DNA from: JAHDDY01 sp964549375
GTDB lineage: Bacteria > Pseudomonadota > Alphaproteobacteria > Rhodobacterales > Rhodobacteraceae
DNA: 26,632 nucleotides
Assembly: GCA_964549375.1 (NCBI GenBank)
Contig: CAZJWF010000039.1
Span: forward strand, 1 to 26,632
Direction of reading: 5' to 3'
Shown: positions 1-8,898 of the stretch, piece by piece
How the letters are laid out: each line of letters starts with the position of its first letter
Position numbering within the stretch: position 1 is the first letter of the stretch
Translations under genes and position numbers: made by a program
Notes under the pieces: model-generated
The model's database searches: none
Told to the model about the DNA's origin: nothing
What the model saw: only the letters and a program-made list of their open reading frames with translations

Positions 1-2
1 TA

Positions 3-92
3 TGGAGGAGAGAGAGGGATTCGAACCCTCGGAACCCGCGAAGGCTCAACGGTTTTCGAGACCGCCCCGTTCGACCACTCCGGCACCTCTCC
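3..92 (-). tRNA. tRNA-Ser (anticodon CGA, reads UCG)
   Basis: On the minus strand a class II tRNA folds completely. The acceptor stem GGAGAGG pairs with TCTCTCC (last pair G-U). The anticodon arm has a GCGGT/ACCGU stem and loop CTCGAAA, giving anticodon CGA at 58-56. A long variable arm typical of tRNA-Ser follows, then a T-arm GAGGG-TTCGAAT-CCCTC. The CCA end is encoded at 5-3. The base before CCA (discriminator, position 6) reads U, whereas bacterial tRNA-Ser normally has G73. Class and anticodon are secure. Confidence 0.96.
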
Positions 93-132
93 ACGCGCGC
101 GTTCTAGACGAGCGACTGACTATGTTGCAAGG

Positions 133-150
133 GGTTTTAGAGCCAAAACC
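133..150 (-). terminator. Weak hairpin after holC, possible terminator
   Basis: GGTTTT (133-138) pairs with AAAACC (145-150) around a 6-base loop, just past the holC stop. There is no long U-tract, so it is at best a weak terminator for the pepA-holC transcript. It also separates that transcript from the tRNA. Confidence 0.3.
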
Positions 151-164
151 TTAAAGTGTCGTTT

Positions 165-629
165 TCACTGTGATGGTGTGCTTTCAGCGGCCTTTTCCCA
201 TCGGCCAGAGCCGTCTTGTTTCCAATAGGTTGCCGTGACCTCCGCCGCCGCGCGTTTCCACTGTTCGCGGGCGAAAGTGACCGCGTCTTGGTCTGCACCA
301 TCGAACATAACGATCGTGCGCGTGACTGAGGTGAAATCAGCCGTATCGGACTGATCCACGACAAATAACACGTCCGCGTCGTTTGGAATTTCGTCTCCGG
401 TGGTCAGATAAACGGGGTGATGGCCCGCTGAAGGCTCTCCCGCACAGCCATGTGGCAGGAAAGAGTCGTCGCGATAAGTCCAGAGCAGCGTATCGAGAGA
501 CGCAACACGTTCAGCGCTGCTCGCCCGCACAACGGCTCTCCACCCCCTCTGCAACGTTCTTTCGAGCAGGGTGGGTAGCGCCCGCTCTAGCGGATGCGCG
601 GTCAGATGATAAAAAAGCGCCTCAGGCAC
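165..629 (-). CDS. holC: DNA polymerase III subunit chi
   Basis: Chi subunit of the replicative clamp-loader complex. With psi it links the clamp loader to single-strand binding protein. The N-terminus reads PEALFYHL followed by LERALPTLLERTLQRGWR, the typical opening of HolC; WTYRDDSFLPHG is also characteristic. I place the start at GTG 629, where the family's usual N-terminus begins. An in-frame GTG at 653 would add eight residues, and neither start has a strong ribosome binding site. The GTG at 629 overlaps the pepA stop by 8 bases, which suggests translational coupling. The pepA-holC order also occurs in E. coli. The predicted product of 154 residues is normal for the family. Confidence 0.9.
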   Translation of the reverse strand: MPEALFYHLTAHPLERALPTLLERTLQRGWRAVVRASSAERVASLDTLLWTYRDDSFLPHGCAGEPSAGHHPVYLTTGDEIPNDADVLFVVDQSDTADFTSVTRTIVMFDGADQDAVTFAREQWKRAAAEVTATYWKQDGSGRWEKAAESTPSQ

Positions 630-2118
630 CCGCGCTGTCTTCGAACACGTCACGAACCAAGCGGTTCAGGGTCGAAACGCCCCATCCGCTGGCCCCTTTT
701 GGGATCGTCGGCTTGGTCTCTTTGCTCAGTGCAACACCCGCGATGTCGATATGTGCCCACGGGCTGTCATCAACAAAACGCTTCAAGAACTGCGCGGCCG
801 TGATCGACCCCGCATGGCGACCACCGGTATTTTTGATATCGGCCAAGCGCGACTTGATTTGATCGTCATAGGCTTTGCCAAGTGGCAACCGCCATAGGCC
901 TTCTTCTTCGCTATCCGCCGCTGCCTGAAGTTGAGCTGACAACTCATCGTCATTCGAGAAAAAGCCCGCTTTATCATACCCAAGCGCAACAACCATTGCG
1001 CCAGTCAGGGTCGCGAGGTTGACCGTCGCGCGCGGTTTGAACTCTTTTTGGGTATAGTAGAGCACATCTGCGAGAACGAGCCGTCCTTCTGCATCCGTGT
1101 TGATAATTTCGATTGTGGTGCCGCTCATTGCGGTGACAATGTCGCCGGGGCGCGTTGCTTGACCGTCGGGCATGTTCTCCGTCAGGCCAACAACACCGAT
1201 GACATTCGCCTTCGCCTTTCGAAGCGCCAGGGTTTTCATTAAGCCAGAGACAACGCCCGCGCCGCCCATGTCCATCGTCATCTCTTCCATTCCCGCAGCG
1301 GGTTTGATGGAGATACCCCCGGTATCAAAGGTGACACCCTTGCCGACCGCACAAAATGGAGCGGCTGATTTATCATCAGCACCGAGCCATTTCATAATAA
1401 CAACCCGGCTTTCGCGGCGACTGCCTAAACCAACCGCGAGCAGGGCGTTCATACCAAGCTTGGCCATATCGTCGTCATTCAGAATGCTGACTTCGACACC
1501 CAGTTTCGACAACTCTTGCAGGCGTTCGGCGAAGCTCTCAGGATACAGCACATTTGCCGGTTCGTTCACAAGATCACGCGTGAAGAAAGTCCCTTCTGCC
1601 ACCGCATCCGTCTCAACATACGCGGCTTGCGCGCCGGCGCTGTCCGGCAGGGCAATCGCAATCTTTCCGGGGCCGCGATCCGTGGCGGGGTCCGATTCAG
1701 TCGAGTACTTTTTGAACGAGTACCGGCGCAACCGGATTCCCGACGCAAGTTCCGCGATGACCGCGTCATCTCCAACCTCATCCGCGAAGACCGTCGCACC
1801 CGCTTCATCCAATTTCGCAAGCGCACCGCCAAGTTTACCGCCAATCGTGCGCGCTTCTGTCGAAGTGACCGTGTCGTCTCCGGTCCCGACAACCATCAGT
1901 CGCGATGCCTTCATCCCCGCCGGTGCAGGAATATCGAGCACCTCACCCGATTTTGCCGAGAACCGTTCAACATTGAGCGCTCGTGTAATGGTTCCGCCAA
2001 TGATGTCGTCAGCGGCCTTCGCGACCGGCGTCAAATCGGAGGTTGATGCGAAAACAACAACGGTTCCAATGGTTTTCGACAAATCATCTAGAGGCGTATC
2101 GCGAAACGAAACGGTCAT
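622..2118 (-). CDS. pepA: Leucyl aminopeptidase (cytosol aminopeptidase, M17)
   Basis: Cytosolic two-metal aminopeptidase that releases N-terminal residues from peptides; the E. coli homologue also binds DNA. The 498-residue length is normal. The M17 signature NTDAEGRLVLAD lies at residues 340-351. The metal and catalytic residues known from E. coli PepA are all present with a constant offset of ten: K260, D265, K272, D283, D342, E344 and R346. Residues 1-150 form the more variable N-terminal domain. ATG 2118 is preceded by AAGG at a reasonable distance. The gene diverges from lptF across about 130 bases and overlaps holC at its 3' end. Confidence 0.97.
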   Translation of the reverse strand: MTVSFRDTPLDDLSKTIGTVVVFASTSDLTPVAKAADDIIGGTITRALNVERFSAKSGEVLDIPAPAGMKASRLMVVGTGDDTVTSTEARTIGGKLGGALAKLDEAGATVFADEVGDDAVIAELASGIRLRRYSFKKYSTESDPATDRGPGKIAIALPDSAGAQAAYVETDAVAEGTFFTRDLVNEPANVLYPESFAERLQELSKLGVEVSILNDDDMAKLGMNALLAVGLGSRRESRVVIMKWLGADDKSAAPFCAVGKGVTFDTGGISIKPAAGMEEMTMDMGGAGVVSGLMKTLALRKAKANVIGVVGLTENMPDGQATRPGDIVTAMSGTTIEIINTDAEGRLVLADVLYYTQKEFKPRATVNLATLTGAMVVALGYDKAGFFSNDDELSAQLQAAADSEEEGLWRLPLGKAYDDQIKSRLADIKNTGGRHAGSITAAQFLKRFVDDSPWAHIDIAGVALSKETKPTIPKGASGWGVSTLNRLVRDVFEDSAGA

Positions 2119-2248
2119 TATGAGCCTTTCCCGGACTTAATCTATAGGTGGCCGTTGCTCGGCGCGTTGGCAAAATCTACAGCAGAGGTAGCCGTTTCCC
2201 ATCGCTTTTGCCAGTGCCAGCGGATGCGAGTGTCTTGACCTTGCCCAA

Positions 2249-3379
2249 ATGTCCGCCTACGCCTCGGTCATGCGCTTGATTGACCGTTATTTTTTGAGGC
2301 AAGTGTTCGCGCCCTTCGTGTTTTTCACGCTGGTGTTGACCGGGGTCATGTGGCTGGCGCAATCGCTTCGAGTCATTGATCTGATTGTCAACAATGGTCA
2401 AAGCGCCTCAATTTTACTGGCTTTTGCGGGGCCTTTGTTGCCGCTGGTGCTGTCCATCGTTTTTCCTTTGGCCGCGTTGGGCGCGACGATCTTTGCGATC
2501 AATCGTTTGATGGCGGATTCAGAGCTTGTCGTCGTGTATTCGGCAGGGCAAGGCCGTTTGTCATCTCTCCGCGCCGTGCTGGTGTTTGGTGTTGGTGTGA
2601 CTGTCGCTCTCGCGATTGTGACAGTAGTTCTCGCCCCCTTAGGGGCACAGGCCATGCGCGAGCGGACCGCCGAAGTGCGAAGCGACATTGTCTCAGCTTT
2701 GATTCAAGATGGTCGCTTTATGCACCCGAGCGACGGCCTGACGGTTTACATCCGTGAAGCGAATGGTCCCACTGATATGAGGGGGGTTCTGGTTCATGAT
2801 GCCCGCGAACCAGATGCCGCCGTGACCTTCAATGCTCAACGCGGGTCGATCGTGAAAACGGACTCAGGCCCCCGCCTCATGATGTTTGACGGGTTGGCGC
2901 AGCGGGTTGACCCAAAGTCCGACTCTCTCTCCCTGCTTCAATTCGACAAAATCGGATATGACCTTTCCGAGTTTGTGTCTGATCCGACACAACGAAAGCG
3001 AAAGGCATCAGAATTTTTCTTCTACGATTTGATCTGGCCCAAAAATCCAGAGCTATCAGAACGCGACTACGGCAAGTACATTTCAGAGGGGCATGAGCAG
3101 CTTAGCTCTCCGCTCTACGGGTTTGCGATCGTGGTCGTTGCCGCCGCTGTGATGTTGCACGGGTCTTTCAATCGACGAGGCTATATTCCCCGCATGATCG
3201 CGGCTGCTCTTTTGGGAGTCGCACTGCGTGTCGTTGGGCTGGGCTTACAGAACGTTGTCAAAGGCGCCCCTGATGCGTGGCCCATAATGTATATCCCGCC
3301 CTTGGCCGCGTCTGTGCTGGCCGTGTGGATATTATCGCGCGGACGTTTTCGTAGCAGCACTCAGGTCAACCCAGCATGA
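2249..3379 (+). CDS. lptF: LPS export permease LptF
   Basis: One of the two inner-membrane permeases of the LptB2FG transporter, which extracts lipopolysaccharide from the inner membrane. Three hydrophobic segments (about 15-35, 55-80 and 107-135) precede a periplasmic domain of roughly 150 residues. Three more segments follow (about 290-306, 312-336 and 346-364), the expected 3+3 topology with a central beta-jellyroll domain. The sequence DRYFLRQVFAPF near the N-terminus is typical. An in-frame ATG at 2270 (MRLIDRYFL) is an alternative start that fits the family equally well; neither has a clear Shine-Dalgarno. The stop overlaps the lptG start in ATGA. Confidence 0.93.
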   Translation: MSAYASVMRLIDRYFLRQVFAPFVFFTLVLTGVMWLAQSLRVIDLIVNNGQSASILLAFAGPLLPLVLSIVFPLAALGATIFAINRLMADSELVVVYSAGQGRLSSLRAVLVFGVGVTVALAIVTVVLAPLGAQAMRERTAEVRSDIVSALIQDGRFMHPSDGLTVYIREANGPTDMRGVLVHDAREPDAAVTFNAQRGSIVKTDSGPRLMMFDGLAQRVDPKSDSLSLLQFDKIGYDLSEFVSDPTQRKRKASEFFFYDLIWPKNPELSERDYGKYISEGHEQLSSPLYGFAIVVVAAAVMLHGSFNRRGYIPRMIAAALLGVALRVVGLGLQNVVKGAPDAWPIMYIPPLAASVLAVWILSRGRFRSSTQVNPA

Positions 3380-4473
3380 CGCTTCAACGCTACATTGCGG
3401 GACGCGTTGTGAGAATTTTTCTCACAGCTTTTGTTGCGGTTTTGCTGCTGATCACAATCGTAGACTTTATGGAGCTGCTCCGCCGAAGCGGAGACCGTGA
3501 AGGGATCTTCGTTGCAATCGTCTCAATGGCCTTCCTTCATGCGCCGAGCATCTCAATGCAAGCCTTGCCCTTTGTCATGCTTCTGAGCGCGATGTGGGCC
3601 TATATGGTTCTTGCGCGTTCCAGCGAACTGGTCGCAGGATTTGCATCAGGCTTGTCATTTTGGGGCATGGCGAGACCGGGAATTGTGACGGCAGCGTTGA
3701 TCGGTTTGACGGCTATATGCGTATACGCCCCGTTATCAGCGGCGGCTTTGAGCATTTACGAACAGATGGAGGCAAAGCATTTTAAAGGCCGTGGAACACT
3801 TTTCTCGGTTTCTAGCGAAGGCTTATGGTTGCGCGAAGGCGGCGGTACGCAGCAAGTCGTCATTCATGCCGCCCGAACGAATGCGGAAGGGTCCGTTTTG
3901 CGCGACGCAACCTTTCTCCAATTCGATGAAAAAGATGCCTTGAGTCAGCGAATTGATGCCCCTGTTGCAGAGCTGCTTGAGGGATATTGGAAATTATCCG
4001 ACGCCACAATCCGAAAGGTTCGTCTAGACGTTGCCGCACCACCTGAGGAAGAGGCGGTCGAGTTTCTGAATATCCCGACAAAAATGAGTGCAGAAGAAAT
4101 TCAGAACAGCTTCGCGCAGCCCGATTCGATTTCTTTCTGGCGGCTACCCGACGTGATTGAGAATATGGAGGCTGCGGGTTTTTCCGCACGCCGCCACAAA
4201 GCCCATTTTCATGCGATGTTGGCCCTCCCGGCCCTTTTGGCTGCAATGACATTAATTGCGGCCGCGTTTGCGATCCGGCCGCCACGGTTTGCGAGTTATG
4301 GCCGCATCGCGTTAGGTTGTGCTTTGACAGGATTTGGCTTCTACTTCATGAGTGATGTCAGTATGGCTCTCGGCGCATCCGGTGCCGCTCCCGCCGCGTT
4401 AGGGGCGTGGGGTCCGGTTTTCGGGGCCGCATTCCTAGGCTTGGCTCTGTCTATTCACTTTCGGGAAGTCTGA
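3376..4473 (+). CDS. lptG: LPS export permease LptG
   Basis: Partner permease of LptF in the LptB2FG complex. The 365-residue protein has the same 3+3 membrane layout: hydrophobic segments near 11-31, 60-78, 102-122, 283-300, 310-328 and 340-360, with a soluble periplasmic domain between. The coupling-helix region contains the conserved RSSELVAGFASG. Its ATG shares bases with the lptF stop (ATGA), so translation is probably coupled and the two subunits made in equal amounts. The stop is one base before the lptD ATG. The identification rests on topology, motif and order. Confidence 0.94.
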   Translation: MTLQRYIAGRVVRIFLTAFVAVLLLITIVDFMELLRRSGDREGIFVAIVSMAFLHAPSISMQALPFVMLLSAMWAYMVLARSSELVAGFASGLSFWGMARPGIVTAALIGLTAICVYAPLSAAALSIYEQMEAKHFKGRGTLFSVSSEGLWLREGGGTQQVVIHAARTNAEGSVLRDATFLQFDEKDALSQRIDAPVAELLEGYWKLSDATIRKVRLDVAAPPEEEAVEFLNIPTKMSAEEIQNSFAQPDSISFWRLPDVIENMEAAGFSARRHKAHFHAMLALPALLAAMTLIAAAFAIRPPRFASYGRIALGCALTGFGFYFMSDVSMALGASGAAPAALGAWGPVFGAAFLGLALSIHFREV

Positions 4474-4474
4474 A

Positions 4475-6607
4475 ATGCCACGATTTCTACTGGTGCTGCT
4501 TCAGGCTCTTACCATTGCGATGCTCGGAAAGGCCGCGCTCGCGCAGGATGCCCAAGATTTATTGCAGTTTCGTGCCGCCAGTTCAGACGAACCACTCATC
4601 ATTGTCGCGGACCAAGTTGCCTATGATACCGAGGGCTCTGTTGCCAGCGCGAGTGGAAACGCAGAGGCCTACTACGGGACCAGAATTCTGGCGGCGGACC
4701 GCTTAGAATATGATCAAGCTCGCGGCCGGGTGCGCGCGGAGGGTGCGGTCGCGCTTCGTAACGAGGACGGTACATACCTTTTTGCAGATTCAGCGGAACT
4801 CAACGTCACCCTAGAAGATGGAAGTATCTCTGAGCCAAGAGCGCTACTGGGCGGCAACGGGCGATTTGCGGCTGTTGATGGCCAACGTATTGAAGGCCGT
4901 TTCACGGTCCTCTCCAAAGCGGTCTATAGTCCTTGCGAAGTCTGTTTCGACGATCCGACACCGCTCTGGCGGGTTCGTGCCGCGCGCGTCATTCATGATG
5001 AGCAAACCCGCGATATCATTTATCAAGACGCGACGTTCGATGTCGAGGGCGTGCCGGTCGCCTATCTCCCATATTTTCGCCACCCTGACCCTTCTGTAAA
5101 ACGAAGAAGCGGTTTGCTGCCTCTGGAATTCGGAGAGGACAGCACGATTGGCTATTCCGTCAAAATTCCATATTTCATCGAGATTTCGCCAACCCGTGAC
5201 CTCACCCTAACGCCATTCATCACAACGGAAGACGGCGTCTTGCTGGAGGCAGAGTACCGTGCCCTGACGGCAAGCGGCGGTTACAGACTTTGGGGAAGCG
5301 CTATCCCAAGAGACCGCAGTGAAGACAATTCAGATTTGCGCGGTGCAATTCAGGGAGAAGGGCGGTTCTCGCTCGGCGGTGATCTCGGATGGGGCTTTAA
5401 TCTCAATATTGCCAGCGACGATACATTCTTAAGGCGATATGATTACTCCAACGAAGACCGCGTTGCATCGCGATTGTTCGTCGTGAATGAGAACGAACGA
5501 TTGTTCGCTGAGGGGAACGTACATTACTTCCAAAGTTTTCGCCCAGACGAGGACGACGACACGATCCCATTCGCGCTTCCTGAATTACGCCTGCGTTACC
5601 GAGCTTTGGAAGACCCAAGTTACGGGATCGCGACCGCGACCGCGAACCTACTGCACCTTGAACGTGATGAGGGAACCGACGTCTCGCGGGTTTCGGCTGG
5701 CATTCAGTGGGAGCGGCAGTTTGTTTCGGATCCCGGAGTGGTTGCAACACCCTTCGCAGAAACGCGCGCCGATGCGTTCTTGACTTCATCTGATCCAAAT
5801 TTTGAAAGCAACCCGCGGGCACGGATCAACGGTTCGGTGGGGCTGGATGTGCGGATGCCCTTTATCGCCGACAATGATTTGGGAACGCATATTATCGAAC
5901 CGGTGGTTCAGCTCGTTGTTGCCCCCTTTGAGGGATCGCAAAGTGAATTTCCGAACGAAGACAGTCTCGATCTCAACTTCGACGAAACAATCCTCCTAAC
6001 AGGCGAGTCGCGTTTCACCGGATTGGATCGGATTGAGGGCGGGCCGAGGGCCAATATCGGCGTTCGGTACGATTACGAAGCGCCGAATGGCCTCGCCGCA
6101 GAAGTGGTTTATGGCCGCGTCTTTCGCCTTGAGGACAACAACGACTTCAGTGAGACTTCAGGTCTGCAAAACGCAGAAAGCGACCATGTCGGCGCATTGA
6201 GGCTGACGTTTGATCCGTACTTTGACGTCACTGGACGGTTCCGCGCAAACGAAGATAATTTCGATCTTGAGCGAGTTGAGGTCTACGCACGCGGCTCTTA
6301 CGGCCCAATTTCAGCAGTTGGGGCGTATGCGCGCGTAGGTGCGGACGCCTTTAGCGGTTTCTCTGAAGATCGCGAGGAAATTTCAGGCAGGGCCATTCTA
6401 CGGATTACTGAGGAAATTAGCGTCTATGCCGAAGGACGCCGAGACCTAGAAAGTAGCCGGTTGGTTGATGCGGAAGGTGGGATAAAGTTCGAAAACGAGT
6501 GTTGCGTCATTGATTTTTCAAGCTCCCGCCGCTCGAACGATGATCGTGATGCCGAAGATGGAACGAATTTCGGCCTCACTTTCAGGCTGAAAAGTCTTGG
6601 CGTCTAA
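4475..6607 (+). CDS. lptD: LPS-assembly protein LptD (OstA/Imp)
   Basis: Outer-membrane beta-barrel that, with LptE, inserts LPS into the outer leaflet. A signal peptide (about 1-23, cleavage after ALA) leads into a periplasmic OstA-like domain (about 30-160). A long C-terminal barrel of alternating, acidic, aromatic strands follows, ending at Leu-Gly-Val. The protein has exactly four cysteines: a CxxC pair (C154, C157) and adjacent C676-C677. This parallels the N-terminal cysteines and the adjacent C-terminal pair that form inter-domain disulfides in E. coli LptD. At 710 residues it is shorter than the E. coli protein (784), normal for alphaproteobacteria. The next gene, surA, encodes a chaperone for this class of protein. 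Confidence 0.95.
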   Translation: MPRFLLVLLQALTIAMLGKAALAQDAQDLLQFRAASSDEPLIIVADQVAYDTEGSVASASGNAEAYYGTRILAADRLEYDQARGRVRAEGAVALRNEDGTYLFADSAELNVTLEDGSISEPRALLGGNGRFAAVDGQRIEGRFTVLSKAVYSPCEVCFDDPTPLWRVRAARVIHDEQTRDIIYQDATFDVEGVPVAYLPYFRHPDPSVKRRSGLLPLEFGEDSTIGYSVKIPYFIEISPTRDLTLTPFITTEDGVLLEAEYRALTASGGYRLWGSAIPRDRSEDNSDLRGAIQGEGRFSLGGDLGWGFNLNIASDDTFLRRYDYSNEDRVASRLFVVNENERLFAEGNVHYFQSFRPDEDDDTIPFALPELRLRYRALEDPSYGIATATANLLHLERDEGTDVSRVSAGIQWERQFVSDPGVVATPFAETRADAFLTSSDPNFESNPRARINGSVGLDVRMPFIADNDLGTHIIEPVVQLVVAPFEGSQSEFPNEDSLDLNFDETILLTGESRFTGLDRIEGGPRANIGVRYDYEAPNGLAAEVVYGRVFRLEDNNDFSETSGLQNAESDHVGALRLTFDPYFDVTGRFRANEDNFDLERVEVYARGSYGPISAVGAYARVGADAFSGFSEDREEISGRAILRITEEISVYAEGRRDLESSRLVDAEGGIKFENECCVIDFSSSRRSNDDRDAEDGTNFGLTFRLKSLGV

Positions 6608-6661
6608 TTTATAGCAATATCGTATGTCTGGCCGGTTGGCGGTTTTTGGAGGACAAATCTG

Positions 6662-7909
6662 GTGACATTTGTATCCCGAGCGCGCGCGCTATGCGTTGTG
6701 ATTAGCACACTGGCCGCTTCCGCGACGTTGGCCAGCACAAGCTTGGCGCAAAATTTTGCTCCTGTTGCCGTCGTCAATGATCAGGTAATTACCGGATATG
6801 ACGTTCAGCAACGAGCGCTGCTGAAATCCATTACGCAAGGCGGCGATGCTGACGCCGAGGCCGCTTTGGATGAGCTAATCAATGATACCCTCAGGCTTCA
6901 GACAGCCAAACGTTTTGGGATTGATCCATCCCGCCAAGAAGTCCGCGCCGGTTTCGATGAAATCTCGCGACGAAATAGGCGTGATCCAGAGCAAATGCGA
7001 TCCGGTCTGCTCTCGCGCGGGATTACTGCTGAGGCGTTGAACGAGCAAATCAAAGCGGAGGTGGCGTGGCGGAGGTTGATCATCCAACGTTTTGGCCCTC
7101 GGGTCGAGGTCACTGACAGCGATGTCGATGAAATTGCCGGAGCGACACCAAACGTTACACCCGGAGAGACTGAATACCTTCTCGCAGAGATGCGGTTTCC
7201 GATCCAACCGGGCGGAGAGGCCGCGGCAAGGGCTGCTGCAACCCAAGCTATTGCACAAATGTCTTCGGGACAAAGATTCACGGAAATCGCGCAAAAGATC
7301 AGCAAAGGGCCAACCGCACTAACCGGCGGCGATTTAGGCTGGGTTTCACGCAGTTCACTTTCCCCAGCGAGTGTAACTGTTTTGAGCACATTGAACGTTG
7401 ACCGGGTGTCCCCACCTTTCGTCGAAGGAGAAGACATTGTTATCTACGGCCTGCGGGCAACCCGTGAAGCCGGTGGTGGGAACCGAACAACATATTCGCT
7501 GGCACAACTGGTTGTCGGGCTGGCACCGAACGCACCTCAAGCCCAAGCTGATGCTGCGCTCGCACGGGCAACCGCGGTGCGGGCGGAGTTGCAAAGTTGC
7601 GAAGACGTTGCATCGCGCGCTTCGCAGTATCTACCGATTTCCGGCGACTTAGGAGAGCTTTCGCTCGCTTCGCTTCCGGGGCCAGTACGCGAGGCGGTAT
7701 CCGGATTGAATAAAGGGGACATCACCGCACCTGTCCGTTCGAATGATGGTTTCCATGTTCTGGTCGTTTGCGACAAGAAGTCTGCGGAGATATCGGACGA
7801 CCAGCGACGCGAGCGGGTAAGGAACCGACTGCGTACCGAACGCTTAGATCGGTTTTCCAAAAGCTTTCTGAGGGAGCTAAGACGCGAAGCCATCATCGAA
7901 CGCCGGTGA
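6662..7909 (+). CDS. surA: SurA-type periplasmic peptidyl-prolyl isomerase/chaperone
   Basis: Periplasmic chaperone that escorts outer-membrane proteins, LptD included, to the BAM complex. A signal peptide (about 1-29) precedes a SurA N-terminal chaperone domain, with VAVVNDQVITGYDVQQR at 36-52. Then come two parvulin-like domains, about 168-268 (with GGDLGWV) and about 275-375. The C-terminal helix DRFSKSFLRELRREA closes the chaperone fold as in E. coli SurA. The GTG start at 6662 is supported by GGAGG at 6648-6652 with a 9-base spacer. The 54-base gap before it is the largest inside this operon. The stop overlaps the pdxA start. Confidence 0.93.
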   Translation: MTFVSRARALCVVISTLAASATLASTSLAQNFAPVAVVNDQVITGYDVQQRALLKSITQGGDADAEAALDELINDTLRLQTAKRFGIDPSRQEVRAGFDEISRRNRRDPEQMRSGLLSRGITAEALNEQIKAEVAWRRLIIQRFGPRVEVTDSDVDEIAGATPNVTPGETEYLLAEMRFPIQPGGEAAARAAATQAIAQMSSGQRFTEIAQKISKGPTALTGGDLGWVSRSSLSPASVTVLSTLNVDRVSPPFVEGEDIVIYGLRATREAGGGNRTTYSLAQLVVGLAPNAPQAQADAALARATAVRAELQSCEDVASRASQYLPISGDLGELSLASLPGPVREAVSGLNKGDITAPVRSNDGFHVLVVCDKKSAEISDDQRRERVRNRLRTERLDRFSKSFLRELRREAIIERR

Positions 7910-8898
7910 CCCTCCCAATCGCACTCACCATGGGCGATCCCGCCGGGATCGGCGGGGAATTAAGTTTAAAAGCTTGGCAGACTGCGCGGAAGAACATTCG
8001 TCCGTTCTATGTGATCGATGACGCGGACCGTCTTCGAAAACTTTCGACACATTGCGGCTTCGGTTGTTCAATCGAGATCATTGACGATCCTACAAAGGCA
8101 ATCGAGGTTTTTGATCGCGCAGTGCCGGTCCTCGACCAACCGCTCAACTCTGATCAACACTTTGGTCAACCAAATCCCGATAACGCCTCTTGCGTGATTG
8201 AGTCGATAAAACGTGCGGTATCTGATGTCACGGAAGGACGCGCGGCGGGTGTCGTGACAAACCCGATTAACAAACAAGCGCTTTACGATGGCGCAGGTTT
8301 TGGCTTTCCCGGCCATACAGAGTTCTTGGGGCACCTCGCGGGGACAGATAAAACCGTGATGATGCTGACCGCTCCGGTTCTCAAGGTCGTTCCTGTCACG
8401 ATCCATGTGTCGCTTCGTGCAGCCTGCGACCTTCTCTCAACGGAGTTGATTATCAATACCGCCGAAATTCTTGATGCCGATCTGAAGGCATGTTTCGGAT
8501 TGGCAAAACCGCGCATCGCAGTCTCCGGTTTGAACCCACATGCCGGAGAGGGCGGCGCAATGGGCACTGAGGAGATAGAGATGATCGAACCAGCCATTCG
8601 CGCGATGACCGATCAGGGGATCGCGGCGACCGGACCGTGGCCTGCTGATACGATGTTCCATCCCCAAGCGCGAGAAAAGTACGACGTCGCGTTGTGCATG
8701 TATCACGATCAAGCATTGATTCCGCTCAAAGCGCTCGATTTTGCGAAAGGGGTCAATGTAACTTTAGGGCTGCCCTTTATCCGAACCTCTCCAGACCACG
8801 GAACCGCCTATGACATCGCGGGTAAGGGAGTGGCGAATCCAAGCAGCTTGATTGAAGCGCTGCGGGTCGCAGGCGAGATGGCAGATAAACGTGCCTGA
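7906..8898 (+). CDS. pdxA: 4-hydroxythreonine-4-phosphate dehydrogenase
   Basis: NAD-dependent enzyme of pyridoxal 5'-phosphate synthesis that oxidises 4-phosphohydroxy-L-threonine. Opening motif ALTMGDPAGIG is diagnostic. The three metal-binding histidines known in E. coli (166, 211, 266) appear here as H167, H212 (NPHAGE) and H267 (MYHDQ); GHTEF is at 136-140. The reading frame is open further upstream inside surA, but family length and N-terminus point to GTG 7906, which overlaps the surA stop as GTGA. This gives 330 residues, as expected. The surA-pdxA-rsmA order is the same as in E. coli. Confidence 0.95.
   Translation: MTLPIALTMGDPAGIGGELSLKAWQTARKNIRPFYVIDDADRLRKLSTHCGFGCSIEIIDDPTKAIEVFDRAVPVLDQPLNSDQHFGQPNPDNASCVIESIKRAVSDVTEGRAAGVVTNPINKQALYDGAGFGFPGHTEFLGHLAGTDKTVMMLTAPVLKVVPVTIHVSLRAACDLLSTELIINTAEILDADLKACFGLAKPRIAVSGLNPHAGEGGAMGTEEIEMIEPAIRAMTDQGIAATGPWPADTMFHPQAREKYDVALCMYHDQALIPLKALDFAKGVNVTLGLPFIRTSPDHGTAYDIAGKGVANPSSLIEALRVAGEMADKRA

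Noticed and set aside
1172..2140. Long open frame on plus opposite pepA (322 codons)
   Set aside because: It is antisense to a certain pepA; the translation is Ser/Pro/Ala-rich without a recognisable domain, as expected of a shadow frame.
7768..7905. 46-residue N-terminal extension of PdxA
   Set aside because: It lies wholly inside surA, and PdxA proteins begin just before the TMGDPAGIG motif; the GTG at 7906 fits length and gene spacing.
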